From: Baekduia alba
Lineage (GTDB): Bacteria; Actinomycetota; Thermoleophilia; Solirubrobacterales; Solirubrobacteraceae
DNA length: 64,000 nucleotides
Assembly (NCBI RefSeq): GCF_028416635.1
Contig: NZ_CP114013.1
Location: forward strand, 310,001-374,000
Direction: 5' to 3'
Positions 63,937-64,000 of the stretch are shown here, in pieces (position 1 is the stretch's first letter; each line of letters begins with the position of its first letter). The notes beneath the pieces were generated by a model. That model ran no database searches, had not been told where the DNA came from, and saw nothing but the letters and a program-made list of their open reading frames with translations. The position numbers and the translations under genes are program-made.

Positions 63937-64000
63937 ATGGAGGACTACCAGGACCGGCTGCGGATCGCCACGCCCGAGGGCGTGACCGTCGACCTCGTCC
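63937..64000 (+). CDS. RDD-family membrane protein (truncated by window end)
   Basis: Only the first 21 residues are visible: MEDYQDRLRIATPEGVTVDL and one more. The pattern T-P-E-G-V-x-V-x-L near the start is how RDD proteins begin before the A-G-L-G-S-R-x-x-A helix. The gene position next to SpoIIM and MoxR supports this. Start by ATG with a TACCGT hexamer upstream. Confidence 0.7.
   Translation, partial: MEDYQDRLRIATPEGVTVDLV

Overview
The window is very GC-rich DNA, packed with genes on both strands, and starts are often GTG or TTG. Gene content points to a Gram-positive actinobacterium (Actinomycetota), plausibly class Thermoleophilia / order Solirubrobacterales. The evidence is a dnaK-grpE-dnaJ-hspR operon, an actinobacterial inositol-phosphate synthase next to a phosphatidylinositol-phosphate synthase, an AcoR-like sensor module without a sigma-54 activator domain, and many apparently leaderless promoters (TANNNT 6-10 nt before the start codon). 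The lineage is inference from gene content; no rRNA or tRNA gene was seen.

Layout. 1-5.5 kb: a 2-oxoacid/acetoin dehydrogenase E1-alpha (cut by the window edge), an aldehyde dehydrogenase, a divergent GAF regulator, a DsbA-fold isomerase and dihydrolipoyl dehydrogenase. 5.5-8.8 kb: thiamin thiazole genes (thiE fused to a membrane domain; divergent thiO-thiS-thiG). 8.8-18.7 kb: mixed housekeeping genes (methyltransferase, LRR protein, cupredoxin lipoprotein, EEP phosphatase, argF, phasin-like protein, a decayed tsaA, a secreted protein with a lysine-rich tail, an M3-like peptidase, an RlmD-family methyltransferase). 18.9-34.2 kb: a putative aminosugar exopolysaccharide locus with a UDP-sugar dehydrogenase, a HasA/NodC-like synthase, a PgaB-like deacetylase, glmS, glmM, two secreted GH18-like proteins, a GlmU that lacks its acetyltransferase part, and four two-component signalling proteins. 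34.2-40.7 kb: tandem GNAT, M48 peptidase, MFS exporter, quinone oxidoreductase, a presenilin-like membrane protein and a divergent uracil-DNA glycosylase. 40.8-48 kb: a glycosyltransferase-PHP fusion and an inositol-lipid cluster (ino1, PIP synthase, AUR1-like PAP2 enzyme). 48.2-51.7 kb: sugar kinase, endonuclease III, ATP-grasp protein and a diguanylate cyclase. 51.9-56.1 kb: the HspR chaperone operon. 56.2-64 kb: a GH46 chitosanase, an SDR/TetR divergent pair with duplicated operators, and a DUF4129-DUF4350-MoxR-DUF58-SpoIIM-RDD membrane cluster.

How the parts fit. GlmS, GlmM and the uridylyltransferase could supply UDP-GlcNAc. The dehydrogenase would make a uronic-acid donor, the GT2 synthase would polymerise and export, and the deacetylase would free amino groups. 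The GH18-like proteins and the distant GH46 chitosanase could trim such a glucosamine-containing polymer. The embedded histidine kinase and response regulators, and the diguanylate cyclase further on, are plausible controllers. The inositol cluster would make PI-type lipids and possibly an inositol-phosphate-decorated product.
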